A stretch of 64,000 bases of DNA from Oceaniglobus trochenteri (GCF_020529025.1 NZ_JACNMM010000011.1:1-64000), one strand, 5' to 3'; counted from the first letter of the stretch, positions 24,099-33,093 are shown. The notes: generated from the letters alone by a model not told the origin. Translations and numbers: made by a program.

Positions 24099-25169
24099 TT
24101 ACTCCGCGATCCGAAGGCCGGACGCGGCATCGAACAGGTGAACATGTTTCGGATCGACGCTGAGGTGCAGGGTTTCGCCGGGCCGTTCGCTCAGCCGGTC
24201 CCGCACCACGGCGACCACCTCGACGCTGCCCGCCTTGCCCATGACGTGGGTTTCCGATCCGGTGGGTTCGAGAACGTCGATGCGCAGCGGCAGATCGCCC
24301 TGCCCCGCCCCGCCCAGCAGCATGTGTTCGGGGCGGATGCCCACGATCACCCCGCCCTTGGGGGGGCTTGCGACGTCGACCGGAAGGGGCAGCGTGCCAC
24401 CCCCGGCCAGTTCGATCATGCCCCCGGCACCGATGCGCCCCTCCAGAAGGTTCATGGCGGGCGATCCGATGAAACCCGCCACGAAGGTGTTGCGCGGCCG
24501 GTCGTAGAGTTCGAGAGGGCTGCCCACCTGTTCGACCGCGCCGCCGCTGAGGATGACGATCTTGTCGGCCATCGTCATCGCCTCGATCTGGTCGTGGGTG
24601 ACATAGATGATCGTGTTGCCCAACCGCTGGTGCAACTGCTTGATCTCGGCGCGCATCTGCACCCTGAGCTTGGCGTCGAGGTTGGACAGCGGTTCGTCGA
24701 ACAGGAAGACCCGCGGGTTGCGCACGATGGCCCGCCCCATGGCGACCCTCTGGCGCTGACCGCCCGAAAGCTGCTTTGGATACCGTTCAAGATAATCGGT
24801 CAGGTTCAGGATCGCGGCGGCGTCATTGACCCGCTTCGCGATCTCGTCCTTCGGGATGCCCTGAAGTTTCAGGGCAAATCCCATGTTCCTTGCCACCGTC
24901 ATATGCGGGTAAAGCGCGTAGGATTGGAACACCATGGCGATGTCGCGTTCCTTGGCGCGCAGGTTCTTCACCTCGCGTTCACCGATGCGGATCGACCCCG
25001 AGGTGACGGTTTCCAGCCCCGCGATCATCCGCAGCAGGGTGGATTTGCCGCAACCCGAAGGCCCCACCAGCACGACGAATTCACCGTCGCGCACGTCGAT
25101 GTCGACACCCTTGATGACATCGACGGCCCCGAAGGATTTCCGAACCTCGGACAGTTGCAACTGCGCCAT
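24099..25169 (-). CDS. ABC importer ATPase, MsmK/UgpC type
   Basis: 356 residues. The nucleotide-binding domain has Walker A GPSGCGKST (about residues 37-45), signature LSGGQRQR (about 133-140), Walker B FLFDEPLSNLD (about 154-164) and the switch His in VTHDQIEAM. A C-terminal OB-fold regulatory region (about 240-356) includes VGIRPEHM. It energises the importer encoded by the adjacent binding protein and permeases. ATPases of this kind are often shared among CUT1 systems, so it might also serve the importer at 317-3550, which lacks its own. Confidence 0.92.
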   Translation of the reverse strand: MAQLQLSEVRKSFGAVDVIKGVDIDVRDGEFVVLVGPSGCGKSTLLRMIAGLETVTSGSIRIGEREVKNLRAKERDIAMVFQSYALYPHMTVARNMGFALKLQGIPKDEIAKRVNDAAAILNLTDYLERYPKQLSGGQRQRVAMGRAIVRNPRVFLFDEPLSNLDAKLRVQMRAEIKQLHQRLGNTIIYVTHDQIEAMTMADKIVILSGGAVEQVGSPLELYDRPRNTFVAGFIGSPAMNLLEGRIGAGGMIELAGGGTLPLPVDVASPPKGGVIVGIRPEHMLLGGAGQGDLPLRIDVLEPTGSETHVMGKAGSVEVVAVVRDRLSERPGETLHLSVDPKHVHLFDAASGLRIAE

Positions 25170-25191
25170 GGATGTTCCTCGGCTCGGGGGA

Positions 25192-26022
25192 TCAGGGGCG
25201 CAGCAGCGGGTAGAACTCGCTGGGTTCGCATTGTTCGGCCATCCAGTTGTAGGATTGCTCCTCGGCCGGGTTCGGGCCGTTCAGTTCGGAACGGTCGGTG
25301 CGGATGGTCACGGTCAGGTTGATGCGCGGTTCGTCCAGCGTGTTGGCCGCCGAGGCATGCAGCGCATAGGCGTGGTGGATGGCGGCGTGGCCTTCGCCCA
25401 TGTGGGCCACCGTTTCCTTCCACTCTTCCCCGTCCGGCACGGCAAGGGATTTCCGCCGTTCCTCAAGATCGCCATCGTCGCGGTCGTGAAAGAAGTTGCC
25501 GTCGCTGTCGGCGGCCCAAAGATGCGAGCGGGGAACATAGCGCAACGCGCCGCGGTCTTCCTCGCAATCGGAAAGAGCGACGAAGACGGCGTTGGTTTCC
25601 ACCGGGTTCTTGAACCAGCGCCAATAGGGCCCGTCGCGGTGCCAGCCAAAGGTGGATTTCGTGCCCTTCGCGGGCTTGATCGTGCCCAGGATGCCCCAGA
25701 CCTGCACCCATTCGCAATCCAGCGTATCGCAGAGCCATTTCACGAAGGCCGGCTCTTTCGCCACGTCCAGGATCGCCTTGTTGGCGCGGTGCGCCTCCTG
25801 GATCGTGGCCATGATCGTCGGGTCCTGGTCGGGGGTCCAGCCGTGCATGGGCAGGGGTGCGTTGCCGGTGGCATATTCCCCCCGCGACACGGCGATCAGG
25901 GCTTCGCGCGCGGCCTTGCATACTTCGGGGCGGATCACCCGGCCGGGGGACATCACCACGCCATCATTGGCATAATCGGCCTTGTCGGCGCTGACGATGG
26001 GCGTTTGCGCTGCGGTCTGCAT
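25192..26022 (-). CDS. Phytanoyl-CoA dioxygenase (PhyH)-family Fe(II)/2-oxoglutarate oxygenase
   Basis: 276 residues. The iron-binding facial triad can be read as His and Asp in GWHRDGPYW (about residues 125-133) and a distal His in [10 protein letters not shown] (about 215-224), with an Arg that would hold 2-oxoglutarate in the following strand ([11 protein letters not shown]). It is the first gene of the operon and lies directly behind the GntR-type palindrome at 26082-26093. In this setting it would hydroxylate the imported compound or remove an O- or N-alkyl substituent, which is unusual for a plain sugar and suggests a modified glycoside substrate. Confidence 0.85.
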   Translation of the reverse strand: MQTAAQTPIVSADKADYANDGVVMSPGRVIRPEVCKAAREALIAVSRGEYATGNAPLPMHGWTPDQDPTIMATIQEAHRANKAILDVAKEPAFVKWLCDTLDCEWVQVWGILGTIKPAKGTKSTFGWHRDGPYWRWFKNPVETNAVFVALSDCEEDRGALRYVPRSHLWAADSDGNFFHDRDDGDLEERRKSLAVPDGEEWKETVAHMGEGHAAIHHAYALHASAANTLDEPRINLTVTIRTDRSELNGPNPAEEQSYNWMAEQCEPSEFYPLLRP

Positions 26023-26081
26023 GGTTCTGGCTTTCCTTGGTTTCGTGCAAGCCGCCGGATGCGACTCATATATCGTAAAAA

Positions 26082-26093
26082 TATAATGTTATG
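26082..26093. promoter_or_regulatory. Putative GntR operator, TATAA-TG-TTATG
   Basis: It has 11 of 12 matches to the TATAA-NN-TTATA palindrome and the same TG centre as 33144-33155. It lies 60 bp upstream of phyH, the first gene of the 11-gene operon, and next to the terminator of the preceding operon. Confidence 0.6.
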
Positions 26094-26099
26094 ACTTAT

Positions 26100-26131
26100 C
26101 CGGGGGTGCAAGGGCTTTCTTGCACCCCCGG
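26100..26131 (-). terminator. Terminator of the family-5 ABC operon
   Basis: CCGGGGGTGCAAG (26100-26112) pairs perfectly over 13 bp with CTTGCACCCCCGG (26119-26131), loop GGCTTT. On the minus strand it lies four bases after the stop of the uncharacterised gene at 26136 and runs into an AT-rich stretch, though not a clean T-run. It separates the two GntR-linked operons. Confidence 0.8.
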
Positions 26132-26135
26132 CGCC

Positions 26136-27116
26136 CTACGCGGGTTTCAGCGCGCGGCGGGTCGTCATGGCGGCGATGGCTGTTCTCAGCGGATCGGCGC
26201 TGTCTTCCTCGCAGATGCCCACGGTGAACCGGGCGGGGGCATGGTTCATGGTCATTTCCATGCCCACGCGCCCGAAACCAAAGACGGTCATGTTCTGCTC
26301 CATGGGCCAGAAACTGTCGCGGCATGTCTGATGTTCGGGGCTGTGGCTGTGCAGCCAGAGGGTGCGCGCCGTGCCCTCCTTGCCGAAGGCGATCCATTTC
26401 GGGGCGGGCAGTTCCTCGTCCCAGCGTTCGGAAAGGGGGCGGCGCAGACCGTCGGAGCGGATGCAGAAATCACGCTCTTCCTCCAGCTTGCCGCCCGGCG
26501 TGCCCTCGTAAAGAAGCCAGTAGGGGTGGCCGAATTCAAGCACCGTCAGTTCGGCATGATCCGGGAAAATCTCCCAGCGGCAGGCCCATTTGCCGTCTTT
26601 CGATCGGCTGTGCAGCGTCACCCGCAGCGGGCCGACAAGGGGCGCGTCGCTTTCGCAGGTCTTGTGGCCAGGGTGAAAGACGTTCTCGGGGTAGGCCATG
26701 TTGGGAATGCCGCGATAGATCCCGTCCGACCCGCCGTAGGGCCGGAAGCTGAGCCAGTCCTTGTTATCCCGGTCGATGATGCTGGCGAAACCGCCGGCAT
26801 CGGGGTGATAGATCCAGGTGCAGGCCGGGGTCTGGATGCGCCAGGCCTCCTGCCCCTCGTATTCCTTGACGGTATCGAAGGCCATTTCGGCCACGGTGCC
26901 CCCCTGCCCCGCCGCAACGCTCAGCCGGTCGCCCGCCATGCCGGCGGTGCGCACCACCAGTTCGGCGCCATCGCCCACGCGGTCAAGCTGCGATGGCAGG
27001 ACGGTGCCCTTGCCGTCGGTGACCTGCACCTGGGTGCCAAGATCGGCCAGGGCGGCGGCGTCAAGTTTCAGGATCGCCCAGTGACCAATCGTGTCACAGG
27101 TATAGTCAAGGCTCAT
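26136..27116 (-). CDS. Uncharacterised protein, probably beta-rich, in the family-5 ABC operon
   Basis: 326 residues that I cannot assign to a named family. There is no signal peptide and no membrane segment. The sequence is rich in Trp, aromatic residues and short strands (WIYHPDAGG, DWLSFRPYGG, WACRWEIFPDHAELT, YWLLYEGTPGG), with an acidic, aromatic-lined character typical of beta-sandwich carbohydrate-active proteins. HPGH and several His/Asp/Glu clusters could bind metal or sugar. It overlaps the upstream ATPase gene by 4 bp, so it is made with the importer. Possible roles are a cytosolic glycoside hydrolase or lyase, a mutarotase-like protein, or a sugar-binding accessory. None is supported by a recognised motif. 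Confidence 0.6.
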   Translation of the reverse strand: MSLDYTCDTIGHWAILKLDAAALADLGTQVQVTDGKGTVLPSQLDRVGDGAELVVRTAGMAGDRLSVAAGQGGTVAEMAFDTVKEYEGQEAWRIQTPACTWIYHPDAGGFASIIDRDNKDWLSFRPYGGSDGIYRGIPNMAYPENVFHPGHKTCESDAPLVGPLRVTLHSRSKDGKWACRWEIFPDHAELTVLEFGHPYWLLYEGTPGGKLEEERDFCIRSDGLRRPLSERWDEELPAPKWIAFGKEGTARTLWLHSHSPEHQTCRDSFWPMEQNMTVFGFGRVGMEMTMNHAPARFTVGICEEDSADPLRTAIAAMTTRRALKPA

Positions 27117-28147
27117 GGCAAGCTCTCCGGTTCGGGGGGTGGTTGATCGTAACTGCCGAGATCAAGGTCGTCGGCGTGATGACAGGCCACCCGGGTTTCC
27201 GGGCGGCGGCGCCAGGGGCGCAGTTCGGGTTCGTGGGTGCGGCAGATGTCGGTGGCAAAGGGGCAGCGCCCGGCAAAGACACAGCCCTTGCGCAGCCCGC
27301 TTGGCCCGCCGATCTCGCCGCTCAGCACCTTGCGCTTGCGGTGCTTTCCGCCAACGCGGGCCGGCATCGCATCCAGCAGGGCGCGGGTATAGGGATGCGC
27401 GGGCGCGGCGAAGAGATCGTCGCGGGTGGCCAGCTCCATCACCGTGCCAAGGTACAGCACCATGATCCGGTCGCTGATGTAATCCACCACGCCCAGATCG
27501 TGACTGACGAAGATATAGGTCAGCCCCATTTCCTTTTGCAGATCGCCCAGCAGGTTCAGAACCTGGGCCTGCACGCTGACATCCAGCGCCGACACCGGTT
27601 CATCGCAGATCAGCAGGCGCGGCGAGATGGTCAGGGCCCGGGCGATGCCCACCCTCTGGCGCTGCCCGCCCGAAAGCTGGTGAGGGTAACGGTTGACGGC
27701 ATCCGCACTCAGCCCCACCCGCTCCAGCAGGCTGCGCACCCTTTCGATGCGCTCGGCCTTGGTGCCGATCCCGTGGATCTCCAGCGGTTCGGCCACAATC
27801 TCGCCGATCCGCATCCGGGAATTGAGGCTGGCGTTCGGGTCCTGGAACAGCATCTGGATTTCGCGCCGCACCTTGCGCAAACCGGCCTTGTCCAGCGTGG
27901 CCAGATCGACCGGCCCGTCCTTGGCTTGAAACACCATGCTGCCTTGCGAGGGGGCATAAAGCCGGGCGATGCAGCGCCCGATCGTTGTCTTGCCCGACCC
28001 GCTTTCGCCGACGATCGACAGGGTTTCCCCCTGCTTCAGGTCAAAGCTGACCTTGTTCACCGCCAGAAGGCCGCTTCCCTTCACCTTGGGCTTTGCCCCG
28101 AAGCGCAGCGACAGGTCGGCCACGCTCAGGATCGTGTCATCCGTCAT
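27113..28147 (-). CDS. Family-5 ABC importer ATPase (DppF/OppF type)
   Basis: 344 residues from ATG 28147, overlapping the previous ATPase gene by 11 bp. Walker A is GESGSGKTT (about residues 43-51), signature LSGGQRQRVG (about 158-167), Walker B LLICDEPVSALD (about 176-187) and the switch His in VSHDLGVV. The C-terminal oligopeptide-transporter extension carries the cysteine motif seen in Opp/Dpp ATPases (CVFAGRCPFATDIC, then a later Cys), which in homologues binds an iron-sulfur cluster. It pairs with 28137-29123 as the two ATPases of one importer. Confidence 0.92.
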   Translation of the reverse strand: MTDDTILSVADLSLRFGAKPKVKGSGLLAVNKVSFDLKQGETLSIVGESGSGKTTIGRCIARLYAPSQGSMVFQAKDGPVDLATLDKAGLRKVRREIQMLFQDPNASLNSRMRIGEIVAEPLEIHGIGTKAERIERVRSLLERVGLSADAVNRYPHQLSGGQRQRVGIARALTISPRLLICDEPVSALDVSVQAQVLNLLGDLQKEMGLTYIFVSHDLGVVDYISDRIMVLYLGTVMELATRDDLFAAPAHPYTRALLDAMPARVGGKHRKRKVLSGEIGGPSGLRKGCVFAGRCPFATDICRTHEPELRPWRRRPETRVACHHADDLDLGSYDQPPPEPESLP

Positions 28148-29123
28148 GGCGCACCTCGTCATCGTAAAGCCAGCAGGCCGCCGAAGTATCGTCATCGATG
28201 CGGAAGGTGGGCGGCTGGGTCTGGCAGATCGCCATGGCCTTGTCGCAGCGCGGCGCAAAGGGGCATCCGGGCGGGCGTTCGTGGGGGCCGGGCACCGACC
28301 CCTTGATCGGCTTCAGCCGCGACCGGCGCCCAATGGCCGGCAGCGATTCAAGCAGGCCCTTGGTATAGGGATGGGCCGGCGCATCGAACACCTTGGCGGC
28401 CGTCGTGGTTTCCATCACCCGGCCCAGGTACATCACGATCAGCCGGTCGGCCACTTCGCCCACCACGTTCAGATCGTGGGTGATCAGCATGACCGACATG
28501 TCCCGTTCGGCCTTCAGCTCGGCGATCAGGTCAAGGATCTGCGCCTCGACCGTCACGTCCACCGCCGTCGTCGGTTCGTCCGCGATCAGAAGCGCCGGGT
28601 CCGAGGACAGCGCCATGGCGATCATCGCGCGCTGGCGCATCCCGCCGGAAAAGGCGTGGGGGTACTGGCGGGCGCGCTGTTCGGGCTGGTTGATGCCCAC
28701 GCGATCCAGCAGCATCACCGCCTTTTCCATCGCCTCGGCCTTGGACAGGTCGGAATGGGTGCGGATCGCCTCGACGATCTGGGCGCCGATGGTATGGACC
28801 GGGTTGAGCGAGGTCATCGGCTCTTGAAAGATCATGCCGATCTGCCCGCCGCGAATGTCGCGCATTTCGGTGCCGCGCGGATCAAGCCGGGCGACATCGA
28901 CGCCGTTGAACAGGATTTCGCCCTCGGCGATGCGCCCGATCCGCGGCGGCAGGAGCCGCATGATCGACCGCGCCGTCACCGACTTGCCGCAGCCCGATTC
29001 GCCCACCACGCCCAGGGTTTCGCCCTTGGCGATCTGGAAGCTCACGTTCTCGACCGCGCGCAGCAACCCCTGCTCAAGATGGTAGTGGGTGCTGAGGTTG
29101 TTGATTTCCAGCAGTGGTTTCAT
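28137..29123 (-). CDS. Family-5 ABC importer ATPase (DppD/OppD type)
   Basis: 328 residues from ATG 29123, overlapping the permease stop by 4 bp. Walker A GESGCGKSV (about residues 38-46) ends in Val rather than the usual Thr or Ser-Thr, as is common in OppD proteins. The signature is FSGGMRQRAM, with Walker B LLIADEPTTAVD and ITHDLNVV following. The C-terminal CPFAPRC motif with flanking cysteines is the Opp/Dpp-type cluster. It powers uptake together with the DppF-like partner. Confidence 0.92.
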   Translation of the reverse strand: MKPLLEINNLSTHYHLEQGLLRAVENVSFQIAKGETLGVVGESGCGKSVTARSIMRLLPPRIGRIAEGEILFNGVDVARLDPRGTEMRDIRGGQIGMIFQEPMTSLNPVHTIGAQIVEAIRTHSDLSKAEAMEKAVMLLDRVGINQPEQRARQYPHAFSGGMRQRAMIAMALSSDPALLIADEPTTAVDVTVEAQILDLIAELKAERDMSVMLITHDLNVVGEVADRLIVMYLGRVMETTTAAKVFDAPAHPYTKGLLESLPAIGRRSRLKPIKGSVPGPHERPPGCPFAPRCDKAMAICQTQPPTFRIDDDTSAACWLYDDEVRHDG

Positions 29124-30244
29124 GAGAAGGGGTCCACCATGTCGCGCAGGCCGTCGCCCAGGAAGTTGAAGGCCAGCACCGTGATGAGGATGAAACCGGC
29201 AGGCGCCAGCATCCACGGGTAAAGCGCGATCACCTGCACCTTGAAGGCATCCGACAGCAAAAGCCCCCAGGACATCATTGGCGGGCGCACCCCGATCCCC
29301 AGGAACGACAGCGCCGATTCACCCAGGATGGTGACGGGAATGGCCAGCGTCGCGGTGACGATGATATGGCTCATCATGTTGGGGATCAGATGCTTGCGCA
29401 CGATCCGCCCGGTGCTGGCCCCCGAGGCCTGGGCGGCCAGCACGAAATCGCGTTTCTTGAGGCTGAGCGTCAGCCCCCGCACCTCACGCGCCAACCCGGT
29501 CCAGCCCAGGAAGGCAAGAACCACGACGATGCCCGCATAGACCCATTCGGGCGGCCAGAGCGGCGGGATCGCCGCCGAAAGCGCCATCCACAGCGGGATT
29601 TCGGGAAAGACGCGCAGGGTTTCGATGAAGCGCTGGGTCACCGCATCGAACCAGCCGCCGTAATAACCCGACAGCGTGCCGATGACCGACCCGAGGATCA
29701 CCAGGATCAGCACCCCCATCAGGCCCACCGAAAGCGACACCTGCCCGCCGTAAAGGATGCGGCTGAACAGGTCGCGCCCCCGCTGGTCGTGGCCCAGCAG
29801 GCTGACCCTTGCGTCGTCGTTGCGGGTCTTGAACAGATGCATGTCCCAGGGAATGAGGCCCACGATCTTGTAAGGGGCGCCCCGCTCGAAAAAGTAGATG
29901 TAGTGGGGTTCGCTGCGGTCCTCGACGAACTCCAGCAGGAAGGTCTTCTTGCTGCGTTCGGCCGTGGTGGCATAGACGAAGGGGCGCAACGAACAGCCCG
30001 CGTTCTCATCGCAGAACCGCACCCTTGTGGGCGGTGCGAAGGACAGGCGCGAAACGCCGTCCTGCGGGCCATAGGGCGCCGTGAACCCGGCAAAGATGGT
30101 GGCCAGGTACAGCACGATCAGAACCAGCGCCGAGATCACCGCCAGCCGGTTGTTCAGGAACTTGCGCCACATCAGCTGGCGCACGCTCAGCAGGCGATAG
30201 TCGCCCTTGGCCGCGGGGGCCGGGTTGGTTGCCGCATCAGCCAT
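29120..30244 (-). CDS. Family-5 ABC importer permease (DppC/OppC type) with large periplasmic insert
   Basis: 374 residues, some 70 longer than ordinary DppC/OppC proteins. After the first helix (about residues 33-55) comes a soluble segment of about 100 residues rich in aromatic residues and containing a Cys pair (RFCDENAGCSL, about 82-92) that may form a disulfide. The permease core then begins with the conserved GHDQRGRDLFSRILYG motif (about 151-166). The EAA-like loop is LAAQASGASTGRIVRKH, and GESALSFLGIG lies before the last helices. It overlaps the DppB-like gene by 8 bp. The insert may contact the binding protein or the substrate. Confidence 0.88.
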   Translation of the reverse strand: MADAATNPAPAAKGDYRLLSVRQLMWRKFLNNRLAVISALVLIVLYLATIFAGFTAPYGPQDGVSRLSFAPPTRVRFCDENAGCSLRPFVYATTAERSKKTFLLEFVEDRSEPHYIYFFERGAPYKIVGLIPWDMHLFKTRNDDARVSLLGHDQRGRDLFSRILYGGQVSLSVGLMGVLILVILGSVIGTLSGYYGGWFDAVTQRFIETLRVFPEIPLWMALSAAIPPLWPPEWVYAGIVVVLAFLGWTGLAREVRGLTLSLKKRDFVLAAQASGASTGRIVRKHLIPNMMSHIIVTATLAIPVTILGESALSFLGIGVRPPMMSWGLLLSDAFKVQVIALYPWMLAPAGFILITVLAFNFLGDGLRDMVDPFS

Positions 30245-31232
30245 CGCGCACCCTCGGGTCTGAGATCGCCAGCAGGATGTCGGCGATGATGTTTCCGATC
30301 AGAAGCGTGACCGCCAGGATCATCAGGACCGTGCCGGCCAGATACATGTCCTGCGCGATCAGCGCGCGATAGAAGGGCGGCCCCAGCGTGGGCAGGTCCA
30401 GCACGATCGAGATGATGATCGTTCCGTTCAGCAGCACCGGAAGCTGCATCCCCAGGCGCGAAATCAGCGGGTTCAGCGCGATCCGCGCGGCGTGCTTGTA
30501 GATCACCGTGCGTTCCTTCAGCCCCTTGGCGCGGGCGGTTTCGACGAACTGCTGGTCCAGCAGGTCCAGAAGGTTGGCGCGCATGATCCGGTAGGTGCCC
30601 GCCATCCCGCCGATGGCCAGGATGAACAGCGGCACCGCCAGATGCTGCAGGAAATCCCAGAACCGCGCCAGGCTCCAGGGGGCATCGACAAACCCCTCGC
30701 TGAACAGCCCGCCGACATAGTTTGAATCCAGCAGGAAGATCGCGACGAAAAGATAGATCACCGCCATCAGGAAATCGGGGATCGACAGGCCGAACAGCGC
30801 GACGTTGGACAGAAGGTAATCGGCAAAGCGGTTCTTGTGGGTCGCCGCATAGATGCCCAGCGGAATCGCCATGCCCCAGGACAGGATCAGCGCCAGGATC
30901 ACCAGAAGGAAGGTCATGCCGATGCGGCGACCGACGATATCGGCCACCTCGGCCCCGTCATAGATGATGGAAAACCCGAAATCGCCCCGGAAGAACCCGC
31001 CGACCCATTTCAGGTACTGCAGGTACATCGGTTCACCGAAACCATAGCGTTCGCGCAGGTATTCGATGGTTTCGGCCGGAAGACGCGATCCGGCGATGAT
31101 TTCCTGCTGCTTCACATAGGTCGACACCACGTCGCCCGGGGGCAGCTGGATCACCAGGAAACTGATCAGCGAGATCAGAAACAGGGTGAACACCGTCGAG
31201 AGCGCGCGGCGCACTATCTTGTTCTGGAACAT
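30237..31232 (-). CDS. Family-5 ABC importer permease (DppB/OppB type)
   Basis: 331 residues with six helices. The N-terminus MFQNKIVRRALSTVFTLF and the following PPGDVVSTYV segment are typical of DppB. The coupling loop ETARAKGLKERTVIYKHA at about residues 230-247 fits the family pattern and docks on an ATPase. It heterodimerises with the DppC-like subunit encoded next. It is separated from the binding-protein gene by a stem-loop. Confidence 0.92.
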   Translation of the reverse strand: MFQNKIVRRALSTVFTLFLISLISFLVIQLPPGDVVSTYVKQQEIIAGSRLPAETIEYLRERYGFGEPMYLQYLKWVGGFFRGDFGFSIIYDGAEVADIVGRRIGMTFLLVILALILSWGMAIPLGIYAATHKNRFADYLLSNVALFGLSIPDFLMAVIYLFVAIFLLDSNYVGGLFSEGFVDAPWSLARFWDFLQHLAVPLFILAIGGMAGTYRIMRANLLDLLDQQFVETARAKGLKERTVIYKHAARIALNPLISRLGMQLPVLLNGTIIISIVLDLPTLGPPFYRALIAQDMYLAGTVLMILAVTLLIGNIIADILLAISDPRVRDG

Positions 31233-31253
31233 CTGGTTTCCACCGGTTGGAGT

Positions 31254-31288
31254 GCAGGCCGCGCCGGGGAGAGCGCGGCACGGCCTGC
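31254..31288 (-). other. Intercistronic stem-loop after binding-protein gene
   Basis: GCAGGCCG (31254-31261) pairs with CGGCCTGC (31281-31288), with further GC pairing possible inside. It sits eight bases after the binding-protein stop on the minus strand, without a T-run, as in four other operons of the window. Confidence 0.55.
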
Positions 31289-31296
31289 GGGTTGGA

Positions 31297-33093
31297 TCAC
31301 TTGGCGGTCTTGTCGAACAGCAGCATGGCCTGCCATGCGGGCTGATCGTTCACCTGGTCCGAACGGGTGATCTTCTCGGGCGCGTTGCCCAGCCGGTTGT
31401 TGTGGATGAAGGGACGCTCGAAATAGCCCAGATGCACGATCCAGGCATTGTCGGCCATCAGGCGCGATGCCTCTTGCATGTCCTTCTGGCGCTGCTCGAA
31501 GGGCTTGGTGGTCGCGCCGTTCATCAACTCGCCGAAGTGGGTGAAATTCTCGTCCACATCGCCGGTTTCCTCGTGCTTGGCGTGATAGGGCGGCATGTTG
31601 GGGCGGCCCGGCGAGATTTCATCGAAGTTCTGGGACAGCGGGAAGGACGAACCTTCGTAGTCCCAGACGTGCATGGTGAAATCGCCCTCCTGATACTTGT
31701 CGCGGATGGCGGTCTGGTCGCCCACGTTCATCGTCGCCTTGATGCCGATGTCCTTGAGGTAGTCCGTCACGATCAGTTCGACGATCCCGGTGTAAAGGTC
31801 GTGCTGGCCCACGTCGATGACCAGGTTGATGGCTCCGCCCTCGGGATCTTCGAGATAGCCGTCACCGTCGGTGTCGGAATAGCCCGCCTCGGCCAGCATC
31901 GCCTTGGCTTCCTCGGGGTCGTATTCGGCCCAGAGCTTGTAATCCTCTTCGCGGAAATAGGGCGTGACCGGCGCGAAGGCCGCGTTGCCGGGGTTGAGGA
32001 AGCCGTTGTAGTAGATGTTGTTGATCTCTTCGCGGTCGATGGCCACCGAAACGGCGCGCCGGAAGTTCACGTCGCGCATGACCTTGCGCAGGGCCTCGTC
32101 GGCGTGATCGAAGTTGAAATAGATCGCCATGCCCGGCACGTCGCCGAAGATGATCGAAATGTCCCGCCCGCTTTGAATCGCTTCCGAGAACAGGCCCAGG
32201 TGCTGCGGGCCCACCCACATCGAATCCAGGTCGAACTTGCCCGTGGCATTGCCAAGCGCGACAGACTGGCGGTCTTCCACGATCTCGACCGAAGCCTTGT
32301 CGAAATAGGGCAGCTGGTTACCCGCCGTGTCGACCTTCCAGTAATAGGGATTGCGGGTGAGGTTGTAGTGTTCGCCCTCGACGTAATCCTCAAGCATCCA
32401 GGCCTGAAGCGTGACCTTGCCGCGCCCTGTCTGAAGGCCCAGCTTGGTGTTCAGCTCCTCATAGGTGGCGCCGTCGGTGAAATCGGGGTGGAACTGCTTC
32501 ATGTAGTGTTTCGGCCAGGCGATTTCCCAGACCGAGGCCATGGCCTCTTCGAAGAAATAGTAGGGCTTGCCGAAATCGAACTTCACCTCGGTCGGGCTCA
32601 GCACGGTCAGCGCGGGCGGCTTGCCATCCACCAGAAGGATGCCCGGAAACGCCTCGGAGACGTTTTCGTTCAGCATGATGTCGTTCCAGTAGAAGGCGAT
32701 GTCGTCGGCGGTGAAGGGCGCGCCGTCGGACCATCTGATCCCGTCGCGCAGCGTCACCACGGCCGAGGACCCGTCTTCGGAATATTCGATCCCCGACGCC
32801 AGGTTGGGCACCGGCGGGCCGGCGTTGGTAAGCGGCAGTTGCCACATGAACAGCGGTTCGCGGGTGAAGTTCTCGGTCAGGTAATCGACGATGATGGCCG
32901 ATCCCCGCTTCAGCGTTCCGCCATAGACCCCGACCTCCTCAAGCGGTGTCATGACGCGCGGATTGCTGGGCAGGCGTTCGGCCACAGGCGGCAGGTCCAT
33001 CCCGTCCAGCATCGGTGACTGGTGGTATTCCTGCGCCATGAGTGGCGAAGTCATGAGCGCGCAGAACGCAATTGACGACAGTAGCTGTCTCAC
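31297..33093 (-). CDS. Family-5 ABC importer, periplasmic binding protein
   Basis: 598 residues, starting at GTG 33093, which is preceded by GGGAGGA at ideal spacing; the ATG at 33117 would place that ribosome binding site inside the gene. The signal peptide (QLLSSIAFCALMTSP, then LMAQ) ends near residue 21. The SBP_bac_5 layout is clear, with LRDGIRWSDGAPFTADDIAFYW at about residues 118-138 and FRRAVSVAIDREEINN at about 335. There is an Asp-rich YSDTDGDGYLEDP stretch (about 402-414) resembling a calcium-binding loop. Proteins of this class carry peptides, but also oligosaccharides and glycosides; the neighbouring sugar enzymes favour the latter. Confidence 0.9.
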   Translation of the reverse strand: MRQLLSSIAFCALMTSPLMAQEYHQSPMLDGMDLPPVAERLPSNPRVMTPLEEVGVYGGTLKRGSAIIVDYLTENFTREPLFMWQLPLTNAGPPVPNLASGIEYSEDGSSAVVTLRDGIRWSDGAPFTADDIAFYWNDIMLNENVSEAFPGILLVDGKPPALTVLSPTEVKFDFGKPYYFFEEAMASVWEIAWPKHYMKQFHPDFTDGATYEELNTKLGLQTGRGKVTLQAWMLEDYVEGEHYNLTRNPYYWKVDTAGNQLPYFDKASVEIVEDRQSVALGNATGKFDLDSMWVGPQHLGLFSEAIQSGRDISIIFGDVPGMAIYFNFDHADEALRKVMRDVNFRRAVSVAIDREEINNIYYNGFLNPGNAAFAPVTPYFREEDYKLWAEYDPEEAKAMLAEAGYSDTDGDGYLEDPEGGAINLVIDVGQHDLYTGIVELIVTDYLKDIGIKATMNVGDQTAIRDKYQEGDFTMHVWDYEGSSFPLSQNFDEISPGRPNMPPYHAKHEETGDVDENFTHFGELMNGATTKPFEQRQKDMQEASRLMADNAWIVHLGYFERPFIHNNRLGNAPEKITRSDQVNDQPAWQAMLLFDKTAK

